Of a stretch of 64,000 bases of DNA, positions 1-8,103 are shown piece by piece. The translations under genes were made by a program, and so were the position numbers. The DNA comes from Martinezella lusitana (GTDB lineage: Bacteria > Pseudomonadota > Alphaproteobacteria > Rhizobiales > Rhizobiaceae), in contig NZ_JACHBG010000026.1 of the NCBI RefSeq assembly GCF_014207095.1, forward strand, positions 1-64,000. The letters are read 5' to 3'. The notes beneath the pieces were generated by a model. It saw only the letters and a program-made list of their open reading frames with translations. It was not told where the DNA came from and searched no databases. Within the stretch, counting starts at the first letter, position 1. Every line of letters begins with the position of its first letter.

Positions 1-95
1 ATCAGCACTTCGCCGGCCCGAGGTCCCTCAAGCTGAACCGTCATCACCTCAAGCGGCTTACCGGCCTGCACCGCGACTGCTGCTCTTACGTCCAT
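1..95 (-). CDS. frmA: S-(hydroxymethyl)glutathione dehydrogenase, N-terminus only (cut by window edge)
   Basis: Only the first 31 codons are inside the window, starting MDVRAAVAVQAGKPLEV. This opening is characteristic of the class III (zinc) alcohol dehydrogenases that oxidise the formaldehyde-glutathione adduct to S-formylglutathione in the cytoplasm. The ATG is preceded by an AGGAAGGG ribosome site about 7 bases upstream. The catalytic zinc site and cofactor domain lie outside, so the assignment rests on the N-terminal signature. It is downstream of and on the same strand as pccA, separated by about 160 bases that hold its promoter region. Confidence 0.75.
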   Translation of the reverse strand, partial: MDVRAAVAVQAGKPLEVMTVQLEGPRAGEVL

Positions 96-254
96 GGTTT
101 CATCCCTTCCTGCTATGATTTGATCCGCGCGACATTGCCATGGCCGCACAGGGCGACTCAAGCCAAAATCAGACACTTAGCGTCGCAATTGTGAAGTTTT
201 AGCCGAACAACCGTCGGACACTTTTCCGGAATTTGTTCAGATCCCTTGATTTGA

Positions 255-2264
255 TCAGGCGAATTCCATGATCACGGCGTCAACGGCAAGACTTTCGCCC
301 GGCTTGGCGTTGATCTTGCCGATAACAAGATCACGTTCGGCGCGCAGGACATTCTCCATCTTCATCGCCTCGACGATGGCTAGCGTCTCGCCGGCCTTGA
401 CCTCCTGTCCCTCGGTTACGGCGATCGACACGACGAGGCCGGGCATGGGGCAGAGCAACAGCTTCGACGTATCCGGCGGCAGCTTGACCGGCATGAGTTG
501 ATCGAGCTCGGCCTGGCGCGGTGTGAACACCTTGGCCATGACGGAAATACCCTGCCAATCGATGCGCAGGCCGTTCAGCACCGTGCGGATCTGAGCCGTC
601 AACTTGCGGCCACCGATGTGGCCGACCCAGACGGCATCGCCGGGGCGCCATTCGGTCGCGACAGTAACGGTCTGGCCGCCGATCTGCATGTCCATCTCGA
701 AAGGAATGGTAACAACACCTTCGAGCAATGCCACAGGCAGGTAATCGGCTCCGAGCCTGACAATCCAGCTTTCCCGCAATGGTCCGGCTGCGGAACGCAA
801 CCGGTCGCCATAGCGCTCGCGGCGGTTGGCTTCGATCAGGCTGCAGGAAAGGGCGACGGCTGCAAGCAGAGCGGTCTGATCCTCATCCGGCGTTACGGGC
901 GCGAAGCCATGAGGATATTCCTCGGCAATGAAGCCGGTGGAAAGACGGCCCTCGCGCCAGCGCGGATGCTTCATCAGCGCTGACAGGAAGGGCATATTGT
1001 GCTCGATACCATCGACGACGAAACCATCAAGGGCTTCGCCCATCGCTTCGATTGCTTCAAGCCTCGTCGAAGCCCATGTGCAGAGCTTTGCGATCATCGG
1101 ATCGTAATACATGGAGATTTCGGCGCCTTCGAAGACGCCGGTGTCGTTGCGGACGATGGACTTCTCCGTCTTGCCTTCGCGCGGCGGACGATAGCGCGTC
1201 AGACGGCCGATCGAAGGCAGGAAGTTGCGATAGGGATCTTCCGCGTAAAGACGGCTTTCGATCGCCCAGCCTTTGAGCTTGATGTCAGCCTGCTTGAACG
1301 GCAACGTCTCACCGGCGGCGACGCGGATCATCTGCTCGACGAGATCGATGCCGGTCACCAGTTCCGTCACCGGATGCTCGACCTGCAGGCGCGTATTCAT
1401 TTCGAGGAAATAGAAATTCCGGTCGCGATCTACGATGAATTCGACCGTGCCGGCGCTTTGATAGTCGACTGCCTTGGCCAGTGCCACCGACTGCTCGCCC
1501 ATGGCCTTGCGCGTTGCTTCATCGAGGAACGGCGAGGGTGCCTCTTCCACGACCTTCTGGTTACGGCGCTGGATGGAGCACTCGCGCTCGCCGAGATAGA
1601 CGACATTGCCATGAGCATCGGCCAGCACCTGGATCTCGATGTGCCGTGGGTCTACGACAAATTTCTCGATGAAGACGCGGTCATCGCCGAAAGAGCTCTT
1701 CGCCTCGGAACGGGCGCGATCGAAACCGTCGCGCACCTCGTCCTTGCTCCAGGCTATGCGCATGCCTTTGCCGCCGCCGCCTGCCGATGCCTTGATCATG
1801 ACGGGATAGCCGATTTCGGCCGCGATCTTTTCCGCATGATCAGCATCATCGATGATGCCGAGATGCCCCGGAACGGTAGAGACCTTGGCGGCGTTGGCGA
1901 ATTTCTTCGACTCGATCTTGTCGCCCATGGCTTCGATCGCTTTGGGCTTCGGGCCGATGAAGACAATGCCCTCCTTTTCCAGCGCCGCGCAGAAGGAGGC
2001 GCGCTCGGAAAGGAAGCCGTAACCGGGGTGAACGGCTTCGGCGCCGGTCTGCTTGCAAGCGGCGATGATCTTGTCGGCGATGAGATAGCTTTCAGCGGCG
2101 GGCGCAGGGCCGATATGGACTGATTCATCAGCCATTTCGACATGCAGGGCATCCCGATCTGCATCGGAATAGACGGCGACTGTGAGAATGCCCATTCGGC
2201 GCGCAGTCTTGATCACGCGGCAGGCGATCTCGCCGCGATTGGCGATCAGGATTTTCTTGAACAT
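255..2264 (-). CDS. pccA: Propionyl-CoA carboxylase, biotin carboxylase/carrier (alpha) subunit
   Basis: A 669-residue protein that carboxylates its own biotin with ATP and bicarbonate and passes CO2 to the beta subunit, making methylmalonyl-CoA from propionyl-CoA. Seen: biotin carboxylase N-domain (ANRGEIACRV), ATP-grasp glycine loop (SAGGGGKGMR, near residue 170), the EMNTRLQVEHPVTE active-site block, and a C-terminal biotinyl domain with EAMKMENVL, biotin Lys near residue 635. Methylcrotonyl- or acetyl-CoA carboxylase subunits share this layout; length and the internal domain favour PccA. Start chosen at MFKK rather than an in-frame codon five residues upstream, because family members begin there. 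No beta subunit is adjacent inside the window. Confidence 0.9.
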   Translation of the reverse strand: MFKKILIANRGEIACRVIKTARRMGILTVAVYSDADRDALHVEMADESVHIGPAPAAESYLIADKIIAACKQTGAEAVHPGYGFLSERASFCAALEKEGIVFIGPKPKAIEAMGDKIESKKFANAAKVSTVPGHLGIIDDADHAEKIAAEIGYPVMIKASAGGGGKGMRIAWSKDEVRDGFDRARSEAKSSFGDDRVFIEKFVVDPRHIEIQVLADAHGNVVYLGERECSIQRRNQKVVEEAPSPFLDEATRKAMGEQSVALAKAVDYQSAGTVEFIVDRDRNFYFLEMNTRLQVEHPVTELVTGIDLVEQMIRVAAGETLPFKQADIKLKGWAIESRLYAEDPYRNFLPSIGRLTRYRPPREGKTEKSIVRNDTGVFEGAEISMYYDPMIAKLCTWASTRLEAIEAMGEALDGFVVDGIEHNMPFLSALMKHPRWREGRLSTGFIAEEYPHGFAPVTPDEDQTALLAAVALSCSLIEANRRERYGDRLRSAAGPLRESWIVRLGADYLPVALLEGVVTIPFEMDMQIGGQTVTVATEWRPGDAVWVGHIGGRKLTAQIRTVLNGLRIDWQGISVMAKVFTPRQAELDQLMPVKLPPDTSKLLLCPMPGLVVSIAVTEGQEVKAGETLAIVEAMKMENVLRAERDLVIGKINAKPGESLAVDAVIMEFA

Positions 2265-2337
2265 GCAATCTCCGCCCAATACTTCTGCTGTGTCAGTGTT
2301 TTAGCCACAAATTGCCTTGGCGGTCCATGCGCAAGAT

Positions 2338-3279
2338 CTACCCTTGCGCGGAATTTACCGATCTGGACTGCACACGCTCGCGCCAGATGATGAAAAGGCC
2401 GGAGCCTACGATGATGGCGATACCGATCCACTTGGAAAGGTTGGGGAAGTCGCCGAAGATCGCGTAGCCGAGGACCGTGGCCGAAATGATCTCGAAATAT
2501 TGGAACGGAGCCAGCAGGGACAATGGCGCCAGCCGGAAGGCTCGGACGACAAGCATATGTGCGTAGCCTGAAATCGAGCCCAGGATCAGCAACAGCACGA
2601 GGCCGAGCATGGAGCCGGGCAGGGAAGGCTCGAAGTCTGCAACGCCGACAGATGAGCCGACAAGGAGGGCGAATGCCATGAACACGGTGCCGCCCGCACC
2701 CGCCATGATCTGCATCGTCAAAGGCGAATCGGCCTCACCGACGGCGCGGTTCATGAAGAGATAGAGTGCGTAGAGAAAGGCGCAGGCGACCGGCAGCAAT
2801 GCCTTCAATCCGAAAATCGCGAAACTCGGCTGGATGACGATCATCGCGCCGCCAAAACCGATGACGATCGCCAGCCACCGCCTCCAGCCGACCTTGTCAC
2901 CGAGAAACAGCGCCGAAAGCGCCGTCAGTATGAAGGGCTCTACGAAGTAGATCGCGAAGACATCGGCAAGCGGCATGTATTTGACCGCCGCGAAGAAAAG
3001 CAGGCTGGCGGCTCCGTGCAACGCGCCGCGCAACAGGTTCATCCAGGGGCGCTTTGCCGAAAAGGCGGATCGCCCAGTCACGGTCAGCAGCAGCGGCAGC
3101 ATGCAGACGAATTGGAAGAAGAAGCGGTAAAAGGTCACCTGGCCAGGCGACATGCCTTCGAAACTCGCCATGTATTTGGCGATCGCGTCCATCGTCGGCA
3201 GCAGGATCATGGCGCTGGCCATAATCGTCATGCCTCTAAGGGGATTCTGCTGTGTGGAAACGGTGGGGGAGACGGACAT
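2338..3279 (-). CDS. EamA/DMT-family inner-membrane transporter
   Basis: A 313-residue, very hydrophobic protein with about ten predicted membrane helices arranged as two EamA repeats (roughly residues 15-145 and 160-295), the usual DMT-superfamily architecture. Conserved helix 2-3 features include the acidic/aromatic segment around VTFYRFFFQ, typical of drug/metabolite exporters. Substrate cannot be read from sequence. It is the last gene before pccA on the same strand, with about 70 bases between, and is divergent from the XRE regulator at 3497, which could control it (inference). Confidence 0.85.
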   Translation of the reverse strand: MSVSPTVSTQQNPLRGMTIMASAMILLPTMDAIAKYMASFEGMSPGQVTFYRFFFQFVCMLPLLLTVTGRSAFSAKRPWMNLLRGALHGAASLLFFAAVKYMPLADVFAIYFVEPFILTALSALFLGDKVGWRRWLAIVIGFGGAMIVIQPSFAIFGLKALLPVACAFLYALYLFMNRAVGEADSPLTMQIMAGAGGTVFMAFALLVGSSVGVADFEPSLPGSMLGLVLLLILGSISGYAHMLVVRAFRLAPLSLLAPFQYFEIISATVLGYAIFGDFPNLSKWIGIAIIVGSGLFIIWRERVQSRSVNSAQG

Positions 3280-3496
3280 AACGGAACATCAAACACAGGA
3301 ACATCCTGCAATCAAGAAGCGATCGGGCACGACTTTCGAAACCATGGGGCCGGGTGCGCAAGATGTCGCACTTTTCCATTTGGGACAGATCGTGGTGGCG
3401 GGATGACGCCCGTAGACCTATCTGTGCTTTCGGAAAAGGCTAAAACATAAGTGCGCCGCACAGATCGCCGGCGCAGCCAAGAAAAGGATCGCACCG

Positions 3497-3919
3497 ATGT
3501 TCAAGCCCGAACAAGAGACGACCGTTTTTTCGGACGAGGGCGGCGACACCCTGGGCGGACGGCTGTCCATGGCTCGAGACGCGGCTGGCATCAGCCTGGA
3601 GAAACTGGCAATCGAACTGGGTGTCACCGAGGAGACGATGCTCGCCTGGGAATCCGATCGCGCCGAACCGCAGGCTTCCGCGCTGGTAACGCTGTCGGCG
3701 CTTTTCGGCGTATCCCCCGCATGGCTTATGACCGGTGCTGGCGACGGCCCGGCCGATGACAGCGATGAGCGGGCGCTCGACGCCGTCAGAAACGAGCTCT
3801 CGCGCTTGCAAACGGCCCATCAGGAAATCGGGAAGTTGATCGAGGCGACAACTCGCCAGATCGAACGGCTAGATCACCAGATCCGGCTACGCAATGTCAG
3901 CAAGGATGTTGCGCATTAG
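3497..3919 (+). CDS. XRE-family helix-turn-helix transcriptional regulator
   Basis: A 140-residue protein. Residues about 18-75 form a Cro/CI-type HTH (GGRLSMARDAAGISLEKLAIELGV followed by an AWESDRAEP turn-helix, shown here in parts), with a trailing FGVSPAWLMTG block that is standard in this family. The last ~45 residues are charged and heptad-like (NELSRLQ...IEATTRQIERLDHQ) and likely form a coiled coil for dimerisation. An AAAGGAT site lies about 8 bases before the ATG. It is divergent from the EamA transporter across about 215 bases. Target unknown. Confidence 0.85.
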   Translation: MFKPEQETTVFSDEGGDTLGGRLSMARDAAGISLEKLAIELGVTEETMLAWESDRAEPQASALVTLSALFGVSPAWLMTGAGDGPADDSDERALDAVRNELSRLQTAHQEIGKLIEATTRQIERLDHQIRLRNVSKDVAH

Positions 3920-3981
3920 AGCTGTGTCCCGCGATCCCCGCGCTTGGGGGCCGTCTTCGCGCAAGCCATTGTCTAGAAAAC

Positions 3982-4008
3982 AAAAAACCCGGCCTAAGCC
4001 GGGTTTTT
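3982..4008 (-). terminator. Rho-independent terminator of tRNA-Leu
   Basis: Stem CCCGGC / GCCGGG (3988-3993 with 3998-4003), four-base loop, flanked by an A-run on the left and a T-run on the right, so it can end transcription in either direction. It abuts the CCA end of the tRNA and also lies 3' of the XRE gene on the plus strand. Confidence 0.85.
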
Positions 4009-4092
4009 GGTGCGGTCGAGAAGACTCGAACTTCCACGGGTTGCCCCACAGCGACCTCAACGCTGCGCGTCTACCAATTCCGCCACGACCGC
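4008..4092 (-). tRNA. tRNA-Leu (anticodon GAG)
   Basis: Read on the minus strand this folds into an 85-nt class II tRNA: acceptor GCGGTCG pairs with CGACCGC, a D-arm with GGTAGACGC, anticodon loop TTGAGGT (anticodon GAG, complement of 4056-4058), a long variable arm (TGGGGCAACCCGTGG), T-arm with TTCGAGT, and an encoded CCA end. The long variable arm together with anticodon GAG identifies leucine decoding CUC/CUU codons. Confidence 0.95.
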
Positions 4093-4335
4093 ATCGTGGT
4101 AGCGCCGAATTGCTCCGGCGGGGCTGCATGTAGCAAAAGCATTCGGGGGGCACAAGAGCGATATGTCAGTTTTTTTAAATTCCTTCACAGCTCCTCCGAT
4201 TGCATCCGTGGGAATGCCGGGAAAACGCCGTAGATGTTTGAATTTCCGCCGGAATAGCGCCATATGTGGATAACTCGCGGGCGCGCAGGATTTCCACAAA
4301 GGCGGCCTGCGGCGGATAAAGGACTGCCAAAAAAA

Positions 4336-5052
4336 ATGCTTCGCACAGAACTTTCTCACCAAATGTTTCCCGTTCAAGGTACGCCGCCCGTTCGCTGGCG
4401 GATCAGCGATGCTCTTGTTCCTTATGACGAGGCCGTCGCAACGATGGAGGCCGAGGTCGCTGATATCGCCGAGGGCCGGGCGTCGGAGCTGGTCTGGCTG
4501 GTGGAACATCCTCCACTCTATACCGCTGGCACCAGCGCCAATGCCGCCGATCTTATCGAGCCGGATCGATTTCCTGTCTTCGCGAGCGGGCGCGGGGGGG
4601 AATATACCTATCACGGGCCGGGGCAACGCGTGGCCTATGTCATGCTGGACCTGAAGTGTCGACGGCAGGATATCCGCGCCTTTGTCGGCGCCCTTGAGGA
4701 AGTGATCATCCGCACGCTCGAATCGATGAATGTACGCGGAGAGCGACGCGAGGACAGGGTGGGCGTGTGGGTCAGGCGTCCGGAAAAGCCGGTGCTGCCG
4801 GATGGCACGGTTGCCGAAGACAAGGTTGCCGCCCTTGGCATCCGCGTGCGCAAATGGGTGACGTTTCATGGTCTTTCGCTGAACGTCGATCCCGACCTCA
4901 GCCATTTTACCGGGATCGTTCCGTGTGGAATCTCGGCCTATGGCGTCACCAGCCTCGTCGATCTCGGGCTTCCCGTCATGATGCCGGATGTGGATATCCG
5001 TCTTCGCGAGGCGTTCGAGCAGGTGTTCGGTCAAACGGTCAACGATGCCTGA
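4336..5052 (+). CDS. lipB: Octanoyl-[acyl-carrier-protein]:protein N-octanoyltransferase
   Basis: A 238-residue enzyme that moves octanoate from ACP to the lipoyl domains of 2-oxoacid dehydrogenases and GcvH, the first step of lipoate synthesis. Seen: GGEYTYHGPGQ substrate-binding segment, the conserved lysine block KVAALGIRVRKWVTFHG, and catalytic cysteine in VPCGISAYGVTS, all in family order. The open frame extends 24 codons further upstream but that extension is unlike LipB; the ATG at 4336 follows an AAAGGA site and gives the usual family N-terminus. Stands alone, with no lipA in the window. Confidence 0.92.
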   Translation: MLRTELSHQMFPVQGTPPVRWRISDALVPYDEAVATMEAEVADIAEGRASELVWLVEHPPLYTAGTSANAADLIEPDRFPVFASGRGGEYTYHGPGQRVAYVMLDLKCRRQDIRAFVGALEEVIIRTLESMNVRGERREDRVGVWVRRPEKPVLPDGTVAEDKVAALGIRVRKWVTFHGLSLNVDPDLSHFTGIVPCGISAYGVTSLVDLGLPVMMPDVDIRLREAFEQVFGQTVNDA

Positions 5053-5632
5053 GGTATTTTCGCTTTCCTTCGAATCACGAAAACGACCGCCTCATAGCTT
5101 GCTCTGAGAGAATTGCGCAGCTCTCGATCGTCAACCGAGTTGATTCGATAGTGATGTGGTTCGCTGCTCAAGAAAATGCCCCGGAAGGGAGAGCATCCAG
5201 GGCATAGAGAGGGGAACTGCCAGAAAAAAATTAGGGCGGTTCCTCCACACTTCAAGGCCTCCATCTTACGATAGGTTGCAATGTCGTAAAAATCGTTCAC
5301 CCGGCTCGCGAAGCGGCGATCGGTTGTGGTCACTTTGTTATTCGAGAACATAGCTAAGCTGGAGGCGGGATGGGAAAATGAGGCGGCCTCTGTGCCATAA
5401 AGGCACTGAGAATCATTAGATTTCCGGTTGATTCCAAAGGGATGCGAAGTGCCATCGATGATTGCTGCCCAGGCCAACCTGCTCTTTCCGATAGCTGTTT
5501 TCGTACAGTCTACGTTCATATTCGTCCGCATATGGTGTCATCCGTCGCCCCTAGATCGCCTGTCGATTGACAATCGAAAGGGACGATACGATTAATAGTT
5601 TCGACATTCGTCATAGAGCGGAGGAAATGCCA
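5053..5632. other. Intergenic region without a supported gene
   Basis: About 580 bases between lipB and the secreted protein at 5633. A 166-codon open frame exists on the minus strand (5031-5531), but it overlaps the lipB 3' end, has no ribosome site, and its translation resembles no family I know. The stretch is somewhat lower in GC than its neighbours and may be a decayed gene. I see no terminator hairpin with a U-run after lipB. Confidence 0.5.
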
Positions 5633-6184
5633 ATGACTAGTCGTGCCATTCTGTTGATGTCCCTTGCGTCTCTTACAGTTGTAGGCTCGATGGGCCTCGC
5701 TTCTTCGGCTTCTGCGCTAACCATGAAAGAGTGCAGCGCCAAATATCAGGCAGCTAAAACCGCTGGCACTCTGAACGGCCAGAAGTGGAATGACTTCCGC
5801 GCAACGCAGTGCAGCGCCGATGCAGGTGCAGCAGCTGCCGCTCCCGCAGCAACCGCCCCCGCCGCGACTGCTCCGGCAACGACTGCTCCGGCTGCCAAGG
5901 CAGCGAAGACAACTGCAGCAGCCAAGGTCGACGCCAGCGAGCCTGACGCGACGAAGCCGCCGGCAGCCGAACCGGCAAAGCCGACGACGACCGCTCCGGC
6001 CGGCGTGACCTTCCCGGCCAAGGTTGATGCCAAGTATGCCACAGAAACGCCCGGCAAGGGCCGTTTCCACACCTGCGTCGACGCATACAATGCAGCCAAG
6101 GCCAAGAACGCACTCGGCGGTCTGAAGTGGATCCAGAAGGGCGGCGGCTACTACAGCCTCTGCAATTCCAAGCTGAAGGGCTGA
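5633..6184 (+). CDS. Secreted protein with two cysteine-bounded modules joined by an Ala/Pro/Thr linker
   Basis: A 183-residue protein of unknown function. It has a clear signal peptide (residues 1 to about 28, ending SASA). Two related ~35-residue modules follow: one beginning MKECSAKYQAAKTAGTL and closing in ATQCSA, and a C-terminal one beginning HTCVDAYNAAK and closing in SLCNSKLKG. Each has one Cys near either end and a central GxxKW motif. Between them is a ~75-residue linker of repeated APAA/TAPA, low complexity. Such modules occur in other rhizobial exported proteins. The start was set by GGAGG eight bases upstream of this ATG; earlier in-frame ATGs lack a properly spaced site. Confidence 0.8.
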   Translation: MTSRAILLMSLASLTVVGSMGLASSASALTMKECSAKYQAAKTAGTLNGQKWNDFRATQCSADAGAAAAAPAATAPAATAPATTAPAAKAAKTTAAAKVDASEPDATKPPAAEPAKPTTTAPAGVTFPAKVDAKYATETPGKGRFHTCVDAYNAAKAKNALGGLKWIQKGGGYYSLCNSKLKG

Positions 6185-6208
6185 TTTCCGGATCGGCAGA
6201 ACATTCAG

Positions 6209-6238
6209 CGGGCGCCTTAGTGGCGCCCGTTTTGTTTT
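6209..6238 (+). terminator. Rho-independent terminator after the secreted two-module protein
   Basis: Eight-base GC-rich stem CGGGCGCC / GGCGCCCG with five-base loop followed by TTTTGTTTT, 25 bases after the stop codon. It also separates this gene from the convergent deformylase-like gene. Confidence 0.88.
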
Positions 6239-6244
6239 GGGCGA

Positions 6245-6739
6245 TCAGCGGCGGAGCTTCTCCCACTTCTTGATCAGGCGATCGCGCTTGAGCTTCGACA
6301 GTCGCTGCAGCCAGAAGATGCCGTCGAGCTGGTCGATCTCGTGCTGAATACAGATCGCCAGGAAATCTTCAGCCTGTTCTTCATGCATTGCGCCATTCAC
6401 ATCCTGATAGGAAAAGCGGATGGCTTTCGGTCTCACGATCTCTTCCGTGATCCCAGGCATGGACACGCTGCCTTCCATATGCCGCATGGTTTCCTCCGAG
6501 GACCAGAGAAGCTGCGGATTGATATAGGTGCGCACGCCGTCCTGCCGGCTGAGCTCGATGACCACGATCCGCTTGAGTATGCCGATATGTGGGCCGGTAA
6601 TGCCGACGCCCGGTGCGGCGCGCATCGTATCCAGCAAATCCTCAGCAAGTCCGCTCAGCCCGTCATCGAAGGCGCCAACTGGCGCGCAGGCCGATTGCAG
6701 CAACGGGCTGGGGAAGCGAATAATGGGGCGAACCGGCAT
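6245..6739 (-). CDS. Peptide deformylase-like protein with substituted metal ligands
   Basis: A 164-residue protein of normal deformylase length and fold pattern, but all three signature motifs are altered. Motif I reads GVGITGPHIG (usual GxGxAAxQ). Motif II reads EGSVSMPG, with the metal-binding Cys of EGCLS replaced by Ser (codon AGC checked). Motif III reads HEIDQLDG, with the second His of HExDH replaced by Gln. The first His and the catalytic Glu remain. Active deformylases need Cys plus both His to hold Fe2+/Zn2+, so ordinary N-formyl-Met removal is doubtful (inference). The start MPVRP has GGAG six bases upstream. No fmt or second def gene is nearby. Confidence 0.88.
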   Translation of the reverse strand: MPVRPIIRFPSPLLQSACAPVGAFDDGLSGLAEDLLDTMRAAPGVGITGPHIGILKRIVVIELSRQDGVRTYINPQLLWSSEETMRHMEGSVSMPGITEEIVRPKAIRFSYQDVNGAMHEEQAEDFLAICIQHEIDQLDGIFWLQRLSKLKRDRLIKKWEKLRR

Positions 6740-6966
6740 CTGGCTCTCCATTGTTGGAACGGCATATGTTGATGGCACAAGACCGGAGCGAGGCGCCGGC
6801 AGGTGATTGCCTTCGGGAGCAAATACAAAATAGCAGCGCTTTCGTCTATCTGCTTGTTGACGTTGATTTTTCTTCTTGGGTAGAAGGCCAGGATAATGTT
6901 GGGTGCAATCGTGCTGCAGGGATCCATGATCGTCGCGGCAGCAGAAATAAGAAAGGGCGAACAGGC

Positions 6967-7485
6967 GTGGTCGATGTGAACATCCGCATCAAGCGAGCTG
7001 CCGCTGAGCATTTTTCGGCATTGCAGGCCGTGGAACTGGCGTCGTTTGAAACATTGCGCGCGACAGGCGCGGTCACAGGCGACGCGACGGCAAGCAGCGA
7101 AGAGGATCTGCAGCGGTATCTCGATGCCGGGTTTCTGTATGCAGCATTCGACGAAGGCGACAGGCTGGTTGGCTATGCCGGAGGATATGTCGCCGATGGC
7201 TGGGTGCATATCGGCGAGGCGGATGTGCATCCGAACTGGCAGCGCAAGGGGATTGGAAGGCGATTGATGCAGGCATTGCTTGCCGACGGCCAACAGCGAA
7301 AGCTCGCGGGGGCGACGCTTACGACTGATCGCTTTGCACCCTTCAACGCTTCATTCTACGCCTCGCTGGGGTTTCAGGTGGTAGAGGGAGAGGCCTGTCC
7401 AGAGCGTTTGAAGGCGATTCTTCGCACGGAGGAAGCGATGGGTTTCGATCCGCTTCGCCGGGTCGCCATGATGCTCGCCTACTGA
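6967..7485 (+). CDS. GNAT-family N-acetyltransferase
   Basis: A 172-residue protein with the GNAT core: beta4 segment VHIGEADVHPNWQRKGIGRRLM containing the acetyl-CoA pyrophosphate loop Q/RxxGxG/A (QRKGIG), and the late NASFYASLGF motif. Start set at GTG 6967 (VDVNIRI) because the open frame upstream of it translates to non-conserved sequence; an AAAGGG lies about ten bases before. Substrate unknown. The upstream ~225 bases between it and the divergent deformylase-like gene hold no recognised gene. Confidence 0.8.
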   Translation: MVDVNIRIKRAAAEHFSALQAVELASFETLRATGAVTGDATASSEEDLQRYLDAGFLYAAFDEGDRLVGYAGGYVADGWVHIGEADVHPNWQRKGIGRRLMQALLADGQQRKLAGATLTTDRFAPFNASFYASLGFQVVEGEACPERLKAILRTEEAMGFDPLRRVAMMLAY

Positions 7486-7575
7486 TCTCTTGCGAATCTG
7501 CCCACCTTGGAGGGCTGCTGCGGCAAGCCTTCGTCATCGGGCCAGATCGCAGCAGAAGTCACATCAGGCGTAAAA

Positions 7576-7604
7576 ATTGACTATTACGTAAAAGTCAATA
7601 TGAT
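7576..7604 (+). promoter_or_regulatory. Promoter with overlapping inverted-repeat operator of the MerR gene
   Basis: ATTGACT (7576-7582) and AGTCAAT (7593-7599) form a perfect seven-base inverted repeat around a core containing TTACGTAA. The left arm doubles as a -35 box (TTGACT) and TATGAT at 7599-7604 is a good -10 with 16-base spacing. The site sits 27 bases before the MerR start codon. MerR proteins commonly bind dyads overlapping the promoter, and related LiuR sites contain ACGTAA cores, so autoregulation is likely (inference). Confidence 0.7.
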
Positions 7605-7630
7605 GGTCTGCGTCAGATAGGGGCGAATTC

Positions 7631-8020
7631 TTGGTAGACGGATACTATAGCATAACGGAGCTTACGCGGGAATTCGGTGTTTCGACCCGAACATTGCGGT
7701 TCTACGAGGACGAGGGCCTCATTCAACCCGAGCGCAAAGGGCGCACGCGCCTGTTTCGGCCGGCCGACAGGCGACTCATCGCCGAGATCCTGCGCGGACG
7801 CCGCATCGGCTTCACTATCGCAGAAATTCGCGAGATCATTCAGGTCTACAAGGAACCTCCGGGCGAGATCGGCCAGCTGAAGCTGCTGATGAAGCGCGTG
7901 GACGAGAAGCGCGACGAGTTGCGCCAGAAGCGCAAGGATATCGAGGATACGCTGAGCGAACTCGACAATGTCGAGGAAGCCTGCCTCGGCCGTCTGGCCG
8001 AAATCGGCGTTGGGACGTGA
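7631..8020 (+). CDS. MerR-family transcriptional regulator, LiuR-like
   Basis: A 129-residue protein. Residues 5-75 are the MerR winged helix (YSITELTREFGVSTRTLRF, then YEDEGLIQP and the R-rich wing), followed by a long charged helix rich in RVDEKRDELRQKRKDIEDT forming the antiparallel coiled-coil dimer region. There is a late single Cys but no metal-binding cysteine cluster, so a metabolite rather than metal or redox sensor is likely. It resembles the LiuR group that controls branched-chain amino-acid and acyl-CoA catabolism; those targets are not adjacent. The start is TTG, with AGGGGCG about six bases upstream. Confidence 0.83.
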   Translation: MVDGYYSITELTREFGVSTRTLRFYEDEGLIQPERKGRTRLFRPADRRLIAEILRGRRIGFTIAEIREIIQVYKEPPGEIGQLKLLMKRVDEKRDELRQKRKDIEDTLSELDNVEEACLGRLAEIGVGT

Positions 8021-8103
8021 TAGTTTAAGCAGACAATTTTGCTGCCACAGTTCCGGCGAGAACGCTTTCTAAAAAAGCCTAGCGTTCTTGGGGAGTTGGT
8101 GGT

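Noticed and set aside
999..2123. Long plus-strand open frame opposite pccA (374 codons)
   Set aside because: It is the mirror frame of a strongly conserved carboxylase gene, common in high-GC coding DNA, and its translation matches no family.
4057..5034. 325-codon minus-strand open frame opposite lipB
   Set aside because: Runs through the tRNA-Leu gene and lipB, so it cannot be a real coding region.
5031..5531. 166-codon minus-strand frame after lipB
   Set aside because: Overlaps the lipB end, lacks a ribosome site, and has no recognisable similarity; possibly decayed DNA but not a supported gene.
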